Shown: piece by piece, positions 7,788 to 14,759 of the stretch
Layout of the letters: every line of letters starts with the position of its first letter
Numbering within the stretch: the stretch's first letter is position 1
DNA from: Parachlamydia acanthamoebae
GTDB taxonomy: Bacteria; Chlamydiota; Chlamydiia; Chlamydiales; Parachlamydiaceae
Reading direction: 5' to 3'
Assembly (NCBI RefSeq): GCF_000875975.1
Contig: NZ_BAWW01000001.1
Coordinates: forward strand, 1-34,968
Length of the DNA: 34,968 nucleotides
The notes under the pieces: generated by a model
The model's input: only the letters and a program-made list of their open reading frames with translations
What the model was told of the DNA's origin: nothing
Database searches by the model: none
Translations under genes and position numbers: made by a program

Positions 7788-7989
7788 AGCGAAATCAAAA
7801 CGAAGTGGAAAACAGTGTAAAAACTATGCTATAAAAAATTGCGGTGTATGCCGGATGCATGGAGCAAAGGGCGGCCCAAAAACAAAAGCAGGCATTATCA
7901 AATGTACGATAATGCCTTTTAAGCATGGGTTGTACAGCAAAGAGGTACAAGAAGAAATTCGATCTTTGAAAAAGTTGATTGTGAAGTGA
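7774..7989 (+). CDS. Small Cys-rich MHG...KHGLY protein
   Basis: 71 residues beginning with RCKAKSKRSGKQCKNYAI, then CGVCRMHGAKGGPK and FKHGLYSKE. This is the known family of short proteins with an R-C-x-A-x-[TS]-[RK]-x-G-x-x-C opening and an R-M-H-G ... K-H-G-x-Y core, found beside phage, terminase and transposon genes in many bacteria. The paired Cys and His residues could bind zinc. The ATG at 7774 is chosen over the in-frame TTG at 7759 because GAGGAGGG (7761-7768) lies 5 bases before it. Function is unknown; nucleic-acid binding is plausible. Confidence 0.75.
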   Translation: MQRCKAKSKRSGKQCKNYAIKNCGVCRMHGAKGGPKTKAGIIKCTIMPFKHGLYSKEVQEEIRSLKKLIVK

Positions 7990-8146
7990 CTTAAAATCTA
8001 CTATCTTTCATAGAAAATTCTTATCACTCTTATTGCAATCAACACTAAAATCATGCAGTAAATAAAAGTCATTAAAACTTCCTGAAATAAGTCATTTTAA
8101 ATAAGAAAAAATAATGGAAACTTCCCTAGTAGGCAACGAACAAGAA

Positions 8147-8593
8147 TTAAGCATTCCCTTCTACTGCCTTGCCTTCCGAATCTATAAATATGCTTGCATT
8201 CCAATGTTCATCTGTCTCAGAGATGCTATCAAGATTATACTCCCAACCTCTAATTGGTAATACGATTTCTCTTTGATTTGTTAGCATTCTAGATGATAAA
8301 TATTGAATAGCCTCGTTCAACATATCCTTAAGATTGCAGATTTCATTTTCATTATTTTCAGTGAGTGAATCTTCGTATACTTTCTCTCTTTTAACAAAAA
8401 ATTTTATTGCGTCAATTAAAGCCTCTTCTTTTGTTATTCCTTTACCAACAGCTTTTCCTAATTCGTTATCTTCTAATAAAGACTTATCGAAAACGTTTGC
8501 ATACACTACAATCCAGTCTTCATTCGTAACTTCATTTTTGACGCAAGCGATGCCACAGCAATCATTAAAATTTTCGATATTCCCCAACTTCAT
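8147..8593 (-). CDS. Hypothetical protein, 148 aa
   Basis: An acidic soluble protein on the minus strand with no family I recognise. An AAGGA ribosome binding site lies 8-9 bases before the ATG at 8593. The reading frame is clean and the gene lies divergent from the XRE regulator, sharing a 218-bp control region with it. It sits at the boundary between the replication module and the cargo, the place where satellites often carry accessory genes. The sequence has no signal peptide, membrane segment or repeat. Confidence 0.65.
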   Translation of the reverse strand: MKLGNIENFNDCCGIACVKNEVTNEDWIVVYANVFDKSLLEDNELGKAVGKGITKEEALIDAIKFFVKREKVYEDSLTENNENEICNLKDMLNEAIQYLSSRMLTNQREIVLPIRGWEYNLDSISETDEHWNASIFIDSEGKAVEGNA

Positions 8594-8668
8594 AACTATT
8601 GTCCTTATTTTTTTTTAACACCTCTATTATTCAAAATTTAATTTGTTGGTGTTTACAAATTTCATTAC

Positions 8669-8704
8669 ATCAAATGCCCCAGCTTCACCTCAGAGCATTT
8701 TGAT
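8669..8704. repeat. Inverted repeat between divergent genes
   Basis: ATCAAATGC (8669-8677) is the inverse of GCATTTTGAT (8695-8704) apart from one extra base, with a 17-base GC-richer spacer. It lies in the control region shared by the minus-strand 148-aa gene and the XRE gene, so it may be a protein-binding site or a hairpin in a leader. Confidence 0.35.
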
Positions 8705-8741
8705 CTGATAATGTCACAGTTTTCCATTTAATGCTACTTAA

Positions 8742-8768
8742 AGTCTGTCTACTTACAGTCTGTCGACT
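8742..8768 (+). promoter_or_regulatory. Tandem operator of the XRE regulator (C-box-like)
   Basis: Two 12-bp units, AGTCTGTC(T/G)ACT, lie at 8742-8753 and 8757-8768, 15 bp apart. Each has inverted ends (AGTC...GACT is exact in the second). Controller (C) proteins of restriction-modification systems bind paired GACT/AGTC boxes upstream of their own genes. The XRE protein encoded 43 bp downstream looks like that family, so self-regulation through these boxes is a reasonable inference. Confidence 0.55.
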
Positions 8769-8811
8769 CAGATAAGGCATAAGCGTACTCTTAAATTATT
8801 TTAGGAGTGCA

Positions 8812-9066
8812 ATGGAAGAGATCATATCAAAGCGGGATCGCGAAAAAATTAAGATTGGCTTTGGGGAGCTTGTTCGGCAAAAACGCCAAGCTCTTGGCAT
8901 TTCTCAAGAAGAACTAGCCTTTAGGAGTGGTCTCCATCGAACCTATGTAGGAAGTGTAGAAAGAGGTGAAAGGAATCTATCAATTGAAAATGTTTTTATC
9001 TTAGCAAAGGCACTTGAATGCCATCCGCGCGATCTTATACCAAATCTAGCCCAAAAAAATAGTTAG
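8812..9066 (+). CDS. XRE/Cro-type regulator resembling C proteins
   Basis: 84 residues with one helix-turn-helix domain: FGELVRQKRQALGISQEELA, then SGLHRTYVGSVERGERNLS, then a helix and LECHPRDLIP. The SQEELA / HRTYVGSVERGERN pattern is typical of small self-regulating repressors, including C proteins of restriction-modification systems. The ribosome binding site is TAGGAG, 5 bases before the ATG. Paired boxes lie at 8742-8768. No methyltransferase or endonuclease is adjacent, so it more probably controls element or cargo genes. It converges with the 539-aa membrane protein gene, whose stop is 12 bp away. Confidence 0.88.
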   Translation: MEEIISKRDREKIKIGFGELVRQKRQALGISQEELAFRSGLHRTYVGSVERGERNLSIENVFILAKALECHPRDLIPNLAQKNS

Positions 9067-9078
9067 TATTATTTTTTT

Positions 9079-10698
9079 TCAGAGGCAGATGGAATCCAAA
9101 ATTGACGATGCGTTTTCTGCTGGAGGTACTATTGATTGCTTGTTACCAAGCTTATCGATATATGCAAATGAATTGTTTTCATAAACCATGCTTTTAGGCA
9201 GGACTTTTTCCTTCATGTATTTTTGATCTACCATGGTAGCGTTTTGATCCAATAGAGGTTTTAAATCAACATACAAAAGTATTCTCGTTTTCTCTATGAG
9301 ATCGTCCATCCAAGAGTTTGTTCGAAAGCTGTTTGACACTAAACGAATAGCTAAATACTCTAGATAAGATTTTAAAGTTATTGGATAAAGTTTTTGCTTC
9401 AAATTTTTTGCGATTTTTTCCCATATATTTTTTTCAAATTCCGCTAGATATTCAACAGATTGTTCTGCTCCAAATTCCAATCCATCGAATAAAGTTATTA
9501 CAGTATGATATGTGATTGAACTGTTTTCAATGAAAGATAGGCTTTCAAAAGCTTTAGAAAGAGAATTGGCAAATATAGAGTTCACTATCGAAGGATGACT
9601 ATCTCCAGCATCAAAAAAAATATCTTTTTCTTTAATCGCTTTGTATTTAGTTAAAAAATGCGCGATTAGATGTAATCCCATACGCTCTTCAATCAAAACG
9701 TGAGTTACATTGATTCCTTGTTTTTCATGGGCACCGATTTTAAGACATAAATTTCGGAATAATTCATTGAGATTTCGTAAACCATTCTTAATCAAGTGAG
9801 AGTGAATGCTAAATGATTTTTTATAGTTCTCAATAAGCTTCTCTAGCACCTCAATAAATACTTTAACTCTAATAGATTTAAATTCTTCTTTGTCTATATA
9901 GCCAAGTTGATAGTCATTCAATAAATCAAAATTTTCTAATATATTTGGGAAATCAAATACCTTATAAATACAGCTAGAAAGCGATAACCCACTCAACTCT
10001 AGGTGTCGATATAAAAAAGATTGATCATCCAGTAATAGTTTTTGAGTAATTTTAGGCATGCAAACAATCAAATCGCTTGCATTCAGTTTGTATTTTTCGA
10101 GGCATTCAAAAAAGAAAATAAGAGCATCGAGTCTTTTTGTAGTTAGTATCTCAACAATATTCTCCTCACTCAAAACTTCATTTGTCATAAATCTTGCTGA
10201 TTCTGAAGTTATTTTGTCGTCACTCTTAATAGATATGCAAACGGCTTCAAAATTAATCATAAATAAATTGAATGCAGCTTGAATGCTATCTTCTGAACCT
10301 TTTGAAATTTCTCTAACTAATTCTTTATGAAAGGCATCTTTGATTGAAGGTTTATAAATTTTGTTTTTGAGTGAGAGTACTAACATAGAAGCAGGAGAAG
10401 CTATAAACATTAGATAAGCAAAAATATCATAATATACTGGGTTTCTAGTTAAAAGTTTAAATCCACCTCCAAGAATTAAAGCCTTAACTAACATTATAAA
10501 TAATCCTACTCCACTAAAAATCCAAATCAATTTTTCCTGTATACCCCCTCTTATTCTTAAAACAAGTGCCCAAAGTGTAGTGCGGAATTGATATACTAAA
10601 CCAATAAGACCAGCGGCTGCTAAGGCTCCGCCTAAATCCAAAAAATTTTGAAATTCCGCCGGTGACTCAGCATAATTATGATAGACTATATCAAGCAT
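9079..10698 (-). CDS. Membrane-anchored protein of unknown function, 539 aa
   Basis: The N-terminal 110 residues contain three likely membrane helices (about 22-40, 57-79 and 88-108). The remaining 430 residues are a helix-rich soluble region without recognisable catalytic motifs, Cys pairs or repeats. I do not recognise the family. It lies in the cargo part of the element, downstream of the RHH regulator on the same strand (gap of 69 bp), and converges with the XRE gene. A large membrane-tethered cargo protein next to two small regulators is the layout often seen for phage-defence or host-interaction genes, but nothing in the sequence proves either. The start at 10698 lacks a good ribosome binding site and is uncertain. 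Confidence 0.75.
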   Translation of the reverse strand: MLDIVYHNYAESPAEFQNFLDLGGALAAAGLIGLVYQFRTTLWALVLRIRGGIQEKLIWIFSGVGLFIMLVKALILGGGFKLLTRNPVYYDIFAYLMFIASPASMLVLSLKNKIYKPSIKDAFHKELVREISKGSEDSIQAAFNLFMINFEAVCISIKSDDKITSESARFMTNEVLSEENIVEILTTKRLDALIFFFECLEKYKLNASDLIVCMPKITQKLLLDDQSFLYRHLELSGLSLSSCIYKVFDFPNILENFDLLNDYQLGYIDKEEFKSIRVKVFIEVLEKLIENYKKSFSIHSHLIKNGLRNLNELFRNLCLKIGAHEKQGINVTHVLIEERMGLHLIAHFLTKYKAIKEKDIFFDAGDSHPSIVNSIFANSLSKAFESLSFIENSSITYHTVITLFDGLEFGAEQSVEYLAEFEKNIWEKIAKNLKQKLYPITLKSYLEYLAIRLVSNSFRTNSWMDDLIEKTRILLYVDLKPLLDQNATMVDQKYMKEKVLPKSMVYENNSFAYIDKLGNKQSIVPPAENASSILDSICL

Positions 10699-10767
10699 TG
10701 AAATATTTTTAATTTTTTGAGTTAATGATTAGAATTTTTTTCCTAGAATTTGGTCGCACGAAAAACA

Positions 10768-10965
10768 TTAGTCTTTGATAGAAATGGATAAAGCAATTTC
10801 TTTGTCATAAAGAAGTTTGATTCCTTCACAAAAAAGAGCGGATTTGTCCGTTTTTTTACGGTCTCGCAATCGCTTTATAAATAGCTCATTCAAAAGGCTT
10901 TCTTCTTCTTCAGTCATATAAACAGTCGTTCGTGCTTTTTTAGGTACAGTATCTTTTGTCTGCAT
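10768..10965 (-). CDS. Ribbon-helix-helix (CopG/Arc-like) regulator
   Basis: 65 residues with KARTTVYMTEEEESLLNELF, a basic beta strand (R-T-T-V-Y) followed by the first helix, then KTDKSALFCEGIKLLYDKE as the second. This is the standard RHH fold of plasmid- and phage-borne repressors and antitoxins. The ATG at 10965 is preferred over that at 11016 because AGAGGT (read on the minus strand) precedes it by about 7 bases. It is divergent from the DUF2167 operon, whose promoter region holds repeated AAGTCA half-sites. It may repress that operon, its own, or both. No toxin gene is recognisable beside it, although the 539-aa gene follows on the same strand. Confidence 0.8.
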   Translation of the reverse strand: MQTKDTVPKKARTTVYMTEEEESLLNELFIKRLRDRKKTDKSALFCEGIKLLYDKEIALSISIKD

Positions 10966-11020
10966 AGTCGTTACCTCTGAATTCTTAAATTTTGAATGAC
11001 TATCATCAATATTCAAAAAA

Positions 11021-11086
11021 AAGTCAAATCATTAAAGCATTAAGTCATTTAGACTCCTTGACTTTTAACCTTTTCTTTCTTAAACT
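11021..11086 (+). promoter_or_regulatory. Promoter of the DUF2167 operon with repeated half-sites
   Basis: TTGACT (11058-11063) and TAAACT (11081-11086) are separated by 17 bases, a near-consensus sigma70 promoter 28 bases before the first start codon. AAGTCA occurs at 11021-11026 and 11042-11047 (21 bp, two helical turns apart) and inverted as TGACTT at 11059-11064, overlapping the -35 box. RHH dimers usually bind such short repeats, so the neighbouring RHH protein is the natural candidate repressor. Confidence 0.55.
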
Positions 11087-11113
11087 ACTCATTCCTTTTT
11101 AAGGAGTTATGGA

Positions 11114-12121
11114 ATGATCAGGATTTTAATAACCTATTTTCTAATGTTTATCCCCTTCTATCTTGTATCTGCTGAAGTTAATATAGTTTCCGCGAATATC
11201 GAATGTGAGACTAATCAAGAAGAACTATTGGGAAATAATGCGATAGAAAATCTTCGAGCATTAACTACTGTTTATGCTGGGTTGACCGCGGATGAAAAAG
11301 AAGATTTTTTATCAGAGTTAGGACTAACAGAGGAAGTTTTTAAAAGTCTTGGGGCCTGGTCCAGACTAGACTGGAAAACCAAAGGAAAACACCCATTGCC
11401 GTTATCGAATTCAACAATATCAATTCCAAGTGGTTATGCTCTTGTTACTGGAAGAGATGCTGTCGCGGTTTATACAATTGAGGGAGAACCCGCTAATGAA
11501 TGCTTAGAAGCATTCGTTTGTGAGAGTGATAATTTCGATAACTCCGTGGTCTTTCAAAACATTAAAACAGGTTATATTTCGATTGATGACTGGAAGGAAA
11601 TAAATCCTAAAGAGCTTCTTGAAGGAATTATACAAAATACAGAAGAAGATAATAAAGAACGTAGAAAACGAGGATCGGCTGAATTACACGTTATAGGTTG
11701 GATTCAAGAGCCAACTTTAGACCAGCATACAAACACAGTTTATTGGGCGATTGAAGCTGATTCTGGAGATGATGAAAATCTTGTAAATTCGGTAGCAATT
11801 AGACTTGGGCGAGAAGGTTACGAAAAGATCACATGGATAACTTCTCGATCTTCTTATGTTCCTTTTGGTGGTCACTTAGATACGATGCTCCGCGCACATA
11901 GTTTTGATCCAGGATATCGTTATAATGATTTTAGAACTGGTGACAAGCTGGCAGGCTATGGTATTGCCACTTTAGTCGCTGCTACTGTCGGGGGAAAAGT
12001 GGTGAAAGCCGGAGGTATTGCGGTACTTCTCAAAAAATTTGGCGGTTTGCTTTTTGCAGGTATTGCTGCAGTTTTCTACAAATTTAAAAATCTTTTTAGA
12101 CGAAATAAGGATGCTTCATGA
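11114..12121 (+). CDS. Exported DUF2167-family membrane protein
   Basis: 335 residues with an N-terminal signal peptide (about 1-20, IRILITYFLMFIPFYLVSA) and a hydrophobic C-terminal stretch (about 295-322) followed by a basic end, so the central part faces the periplasm. The GYISIDDWKEINPKELLEGI segment, the GW..EPTLD.HTNTVYWAIEA segment, LGREGYEKI and DF.TGDKLAGYG match the pattern I know for DUF2167. That family occurs scattered in bacteria and its function is not established. AAGGAG lies 7 bases before the ATG. The gene heads a four-gene unit in which every junction overlaps. Confidence 0.8.
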   Translation: MIRILITYFLMFIPFYLVSAEVNIVSANIECETNQEELLGNNAIENLRALTTVYAGLTADEKEDFLSELGLTEEVFKSLGAWSRLDWKTKGKHPLPLSNSTISIPSGYALVTGRDAVAVYTIEGEPANECLEAFVCESDNFDNSVVFQNIKTGYISIDDWKEINPKELLEGIIQNTEEDNKERRKRGSAELHVIGWIQEPTLDQHTNTVYWAIEADSGDDENLVNSVAIRLGREGYEKITWITSRSSYVPFGGHLDTMLRAHSFDPGYRYNDFRTGDKLAGYGIATLVAATVGGKVVKAGGIAVLLKKFGGLLFAGIAAVFYKFKNLFRRNKDAS

Positions 12122-12258
12122 ACGAGGTAATAATATTAATTGGATGCATTTTAGCTGTTGTTTGGATTGCATGGATTGCTGTAAAAAAAATCGTTTACGG
12201 TCTTTTTTATGCAGCTACGAAAGCCATTGAAAATGCAAAAAGGAAAGACCATGAATAG
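12118..12258 (+). CDS. 46-aa single-span membrane protein
   Basis: The ATG overlaps the stop of the DUF2167 gene as ATGA and the TAG lies 8 bases inside the next gene, so it fits precisely between two real genes. Residues 4-22 (VIILIGCILAVVWIAWIAV) form one membrane helix, followed by a basic amphipathic tail ending KRKDHE. The tight coupling at both ends supports real expression. It is probably a small partner of the DUF2167 or the next membrane protein. Confidence 0.7.
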   Translation: MNEVIILIGCILAVVWIAWIAVKKIVYGLFYAATKAIENAKRKDHE

Positions 12259-12805
12259 TGAACCTCAAGGATTTGAAATAAATACACCTACACAACAAAA
12301 GAAATATTGGTCGGGAAATCTTAGGATCGTTTCTGATCTTATGTGGTGTATTTTAATATCTTTGCTGCTTATGTGGTCAAGCCAATCTCATCATGCCAGT
12401 CAACCATCGACAATCCCTAATTCTTCTCAAATAGGGCAATATATAGAAGAGTCAAGTCAATCTGGAGATTATTTAAAACCTCGCAGTTCTGCTGAGGAAA
12501 TTTCCCATCAAATTTCTTCCCTTGTTGGAAGGGTCGTAGGATGTTTTTTTATTTTCTTCTTTTGGTCTTGGAATCGAGAACATCTTAAGTGCAGGTCAGC
12601 AAGAATAACTATTCATTTTCTTTGCTGGACTATGTTTACCATCGCTCTCATTACTCTGGCTTTTTTGGGCTTGTATTTTCCTAGATCACTAAGAGAGTAT
12701 ACTGGCTGGTATGTCTTAATCCTAACGATTGTTTGGAGTGCCTTCATTATAAGAAAATATAAAGCGATAATGTGGCCAAATACAAAGCAAGTTAACTTAA
12801 AATGA
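12251..12805 (+). CDS. Four-helix membrane protein, hypothetical
   Basis: 184 residues with membrane helices at about 28-44, 91-108, 119-143 and 151-168, and a Ser-rich loop of about 45 residues between the first two. No family recognised. The ATG at 12251 is preferred: AAGGAAAG lies just upstream, whereas in-frame starts further left would lie inside the small membrane gene. Its stop overlaps the next start codon as ATGA. Its place in an overlapping operon suggests that it assembles with the DUF2167 protein. Confidence 0.75.
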   Translation: MNSEPQGFEINTPTQQKKYWSGNLRIVSDLMWCILISLLLMWSSQSHHASQPSTIPNSSQIGQYIEESSQSGDYLKPRSSAEEISHQISSLVGRVVGCFFIFFFWSWNREHLKCRSARITIHFLCWTMFTIALITLAFLGLYFPRSLREYTGWYVLILTIVWSAFIIRKYKAIMWPNTKQVNLK

Positions 12806-13539
12806 ACAACAAAGATCTTAATTTTAAAGAACGTATCCCTTATGAAGTAGACTTTCAATATCTTAATACTCAAGTCGATTTCTTCCTAACAACTCCTGAT
12901 GCAGAAAATAGGAAAGAACAGTTTTACAACATAATCGAATTTTTTAAGGACAAAAAATTTGTAGACCCTTCAGATGCATCCTTCATGAGGTCATTTCGAG
13001 TCAAATGTGAGAATTTTCAATATACCGTTGAATGCAATAACCTTATTGCTCGCCAAATTCTATCTGTACTACTCAATCTACAAGATAAAGGGGAAGCTAT
13101 TTACCACTCATGGTATTTGTATGATTACGATAGATGTAATGAAATGCCGCAGTTTATCCATAGCTTTTTTATTGCGGGCTCTCATAGAATCGTTTTAGAA
13201 AATGTAAGAATTTCCTCATCTTGGATGGACGAGTGTGATTCAAATGTTTTGATTGAATCATCTGTAGCTAATTGTCCGGATTCATCTCTCCCTCTTTGGT
13301 CTAATATGGAAGCGGATTTGAAAGCAGAGACCACGTGGTATTATCAGAAATTTTACCAAGAGACAATATTTGGCCAACTCCAGTCTCTTAAGAAAAAGCC
13401 TAAATCAAAAAAAATGCTGATTCCTATAGCAAATCAACATCCATCTGATGATCATGCCTCCTTACTCTGTTCAATTGATAAAAGTCTTAAATGGCTTATT
13501 TGTATAACAGTAATCCTCTTGTTAAAAATATTTTTCTAA
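12802..13539 (+). CDS. Tail-anchored protein, hypothetical
   Basis: 245 residues, soluble except for a C-terminal helix (about 228-244, LKWLICITVILLLKIFF) that would tether it to the membrane. The ATG overlaps the previous stop (ATGA). The body has many aromatic and Cys residues but no motif I can name. It closes the four-gene unit; no clear terminator follows. A cytosolic domain on a tail anchor is what would be expected of the inner-side partner in a membrane complex. Confidence 0.72.
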   Translation: MNNKDLNFKERIPYEVDFQYLNTQVDFFLTTPDAENRKEQFYNIIEFFKDKKFVDPSDASFMRSFRVKCENFQYTVECNNLIARQILSVLLNLQDKGEAIYHSWYLYDYDRCNEMPQFIHSFFIAGSHRIVLENVRISSSWMDECDSNVLIESSVANCPDSSLPLWSNMEADLKAETTWYYQKFYQETIFGQLQSLKKKPKSKKMLIPIANQHPSDDHASLLCSIDKSLKWLICITVILLLKIFF

Positions 13540-13557
13540 AGCTTTGTTTGAATCACG

Positions 13558-13650
13558 ACACATCTGTGGCATACAAAAGCCCTATTGCATTCGCAAATCT
13601 CAATACATCAATTAAATTCTTAGAAGATAAGTTATCATTGCTATAAGAAA
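13558..13650. repeat. Degenerate copy of the right-end arm region
   Basis: From CACATCTGTGGCATACAAAA on, about 90 bases align with 14745-14840, including the shared CATTCGCAAATCTCAA core. In the latter this block directly precedes attR; here no tRNA fragment follows. It may be the old right end of an earlier, shorter element, or a duplication of the integrase-binding arm. Confidence 0.6.
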
Positions 13651-13653
13651 ACT

Positions 13654-13809
13654 ATGGCTCTCTACCACTCAGGGATTGCTTCTCAAACCCATGAAGACAA
13701 AAATAGATTTGAGAAGCAGCTTGAAAAGATTATTAAACGATATTGGCTAATAAATATGACATTTGCAGCCGACATGCTTGTGATTGAACAAGAATTCTGT
13801 ACTATTTAG
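13654..13809 (+). CDS. Weak 51-aa ORF
   Basis: An ATG at 13654 opens 51 codons, but there is no ribosome binding site and the product has no recognisable family. It fills the short gap between the degenerate arm repeat and the minus-strand 226-aa gene and may be a fragment of something lost. Confidence 0.2.
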   Translation: MALYHSGIASQTHEDKNRFEKQLEKIIKRYWLINMTFAADMLVIEQEFCTI

Positions 13810-13815
13810 CTCATG

Positions 13816-14496
13816 TCAGGACTGCTCAGTCATTTTGTCAGCTTGCTTGGCCAACCCCAAAACATGATGAACCATGAAAGCATCAATCAACGACAAAGCG
13901 TAATTCTTGCTGATTGGTATCATTTCATTGGTTAACATATTATCAACATAATCTTCAGCATTCCAAAGCTTAAGAGTTATTCCCGGATTGCTAGGGATCA
14001 TCCGCCATAGGACGGCTTCAAAAACGCGGTTTGCTGATTCGATAAATTCTGCACGATCCTGCTCGCTTAAAGGAAGGGATATGATTTGTATATCCTCTTT
14101 AGGCTTGGATACCAATTGAGATTTTTTGTTTTTTTCTATTCCAAAAGTTACTTTATAATCGTGCTTATATGCCGACAACCTTGCTTCAGCGTCAAAATTT
14201 ATTCCATAATCATGCTCAATCTCGGAAATGTATTTTTTCCAATGTTGAACAGGAATTTTATCTTTGTTATCGAAAAGCAATTTTGCAAGTTCTAGCTCTG
14301 GTGTAGAAGCCTTTAATAAATCTCCCCATTTACCAAATCCAGCCATACAGGCAATAATATGTTGAGCTTTCATTAAGCTAAAACCATTCTCGCTGTAGTG
14401 ATAGTCTGTGAGAATGTCATTGAAGGAAGGTGTTTTGGTTTTATAATCTCTGAAAAGATTTTTTGCTTGCCGTTTGAAATATGCAATCTGTGACAT
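13816..14496 (-). CDS. Conserved hypothetical protein, 226 aa
   Basis: It begins MSQIAYFKRQAKNLFRDYKT and has FSLMKAQHIIACMAGFGKWGDLLKAS at about residues 38-63. I have seen this opening (a YFKRQAKNLxKDYKT stretch followed by an AxxxGFxxWxxLL segment) in uncharacterised proteins of mobile regions in several phyla. The GFxxW segment resembles the one in glyoxalase-related small domains, but no enzyme site is visible. AAGGATAT lies 5-6 bases before the ATG at 14496. It is the last gene before attR and is read toward the element interior. An 11-bp inverted repeat flanks its likely promoter. Confidence 0.65.
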   Translation of the reverse strand: MSQIAYFKRQAKNLFRDYKTKTPSFNDILTDYHYSENGFSLMKAQHIIACMAGFGKWGDLLKASTPELELAKLLFDNKDKIPVQHWKKYISEIEHDYGINFDAEARLSAYKHDYKVTFGIEKNKKSQLVSKPKEDIQIISLPLSEQDRAEFIESANRVFEAVLWRMIPSNPGITLKLWNAEDYVDNMLTNEMIPISKNYALSLIDAFMVHHVLGLAKQADKMTEQS

Positions 14497-14513
14497 GATA
14501 TATCCTTGTTATG

Positions 14514-14573
14514 ACCAAGCTTATCATCCAGATATTTCGCGTTCGTAAGCTATGACTAGATAATAAGCTTGGT
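14514..14573. promoter_or_regulatory. Inverted repeat flanking the promoter of the 226-aa gene
   Basis: ACCAAGCTTAT (14514-14524) and its exact inverse ATAAGCTTGGT (14563-14573) are separated by 38 bases, ending 18 bases before the minus-strand start codon. Two such sites about five helical turns apart could be a looping operator, or the arms could form a hairpin in the leader RNA. The regulator is unknown. Confidence 0.4.
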
Positions 14574-14741
14574 ATAAGGTTATATCTTTTATTGGTTGAT
14601 GAAATCTTTGCACGAACGAGCAGGCTAACCAACAAGCACAGTCACATCATAGCGTCAGATATTGCTTAAAAGCAATTTAAATTCATTAAAGTACCGGATT
14701 TTTCACAAATAACTAAAGAATGCAATGAATAAGACATTTCA

Positions 14742-14759
14742 TGGCACATGTGTGGCACA
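14742..14759. promoter_or_regulatory. Candidate integrase arm-binding sites, right end
   Basis: TGGCACA at 14742-14748 and at 14753-14759, 11 bp apart, match the pair at the left end in sequence and spacing. They lie 116-133 bp inside attR, as expected for the P' arm of a tyrosine integrase. The assignment is inferred from symmetry between the two ends. Confidence 0.5.

Noticed and set aside
8742-9066. Restriction-modification system
   Set aside because: Only the controller-like protein is present; no methyltransferase motif (DPPY/NPPY, PCQ) or endonuclease is seen in the neighbouring frames.
9079-11016. Toxin-antitoxin pair from the RHH gene and the 539-aa gene
   Set aside because: The second protein is far larger than usual toxins, is membrane-bound, and the genes are 69 bp apart without overlap. 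The pairing is not excluded but not supported.
12018-12230. ORF overlapping the DUF2167 end
   Set aside because: It is a shadow frame; the 46-aa membrane ORF at 12118 fits the overlaps and codon pattern better.
12613-12873. Minus-strand ORF opposite the membrane operon
   Set aside because: Lies fully across two coding genes on the other strand, with no ribosome binding site and no sensible product.
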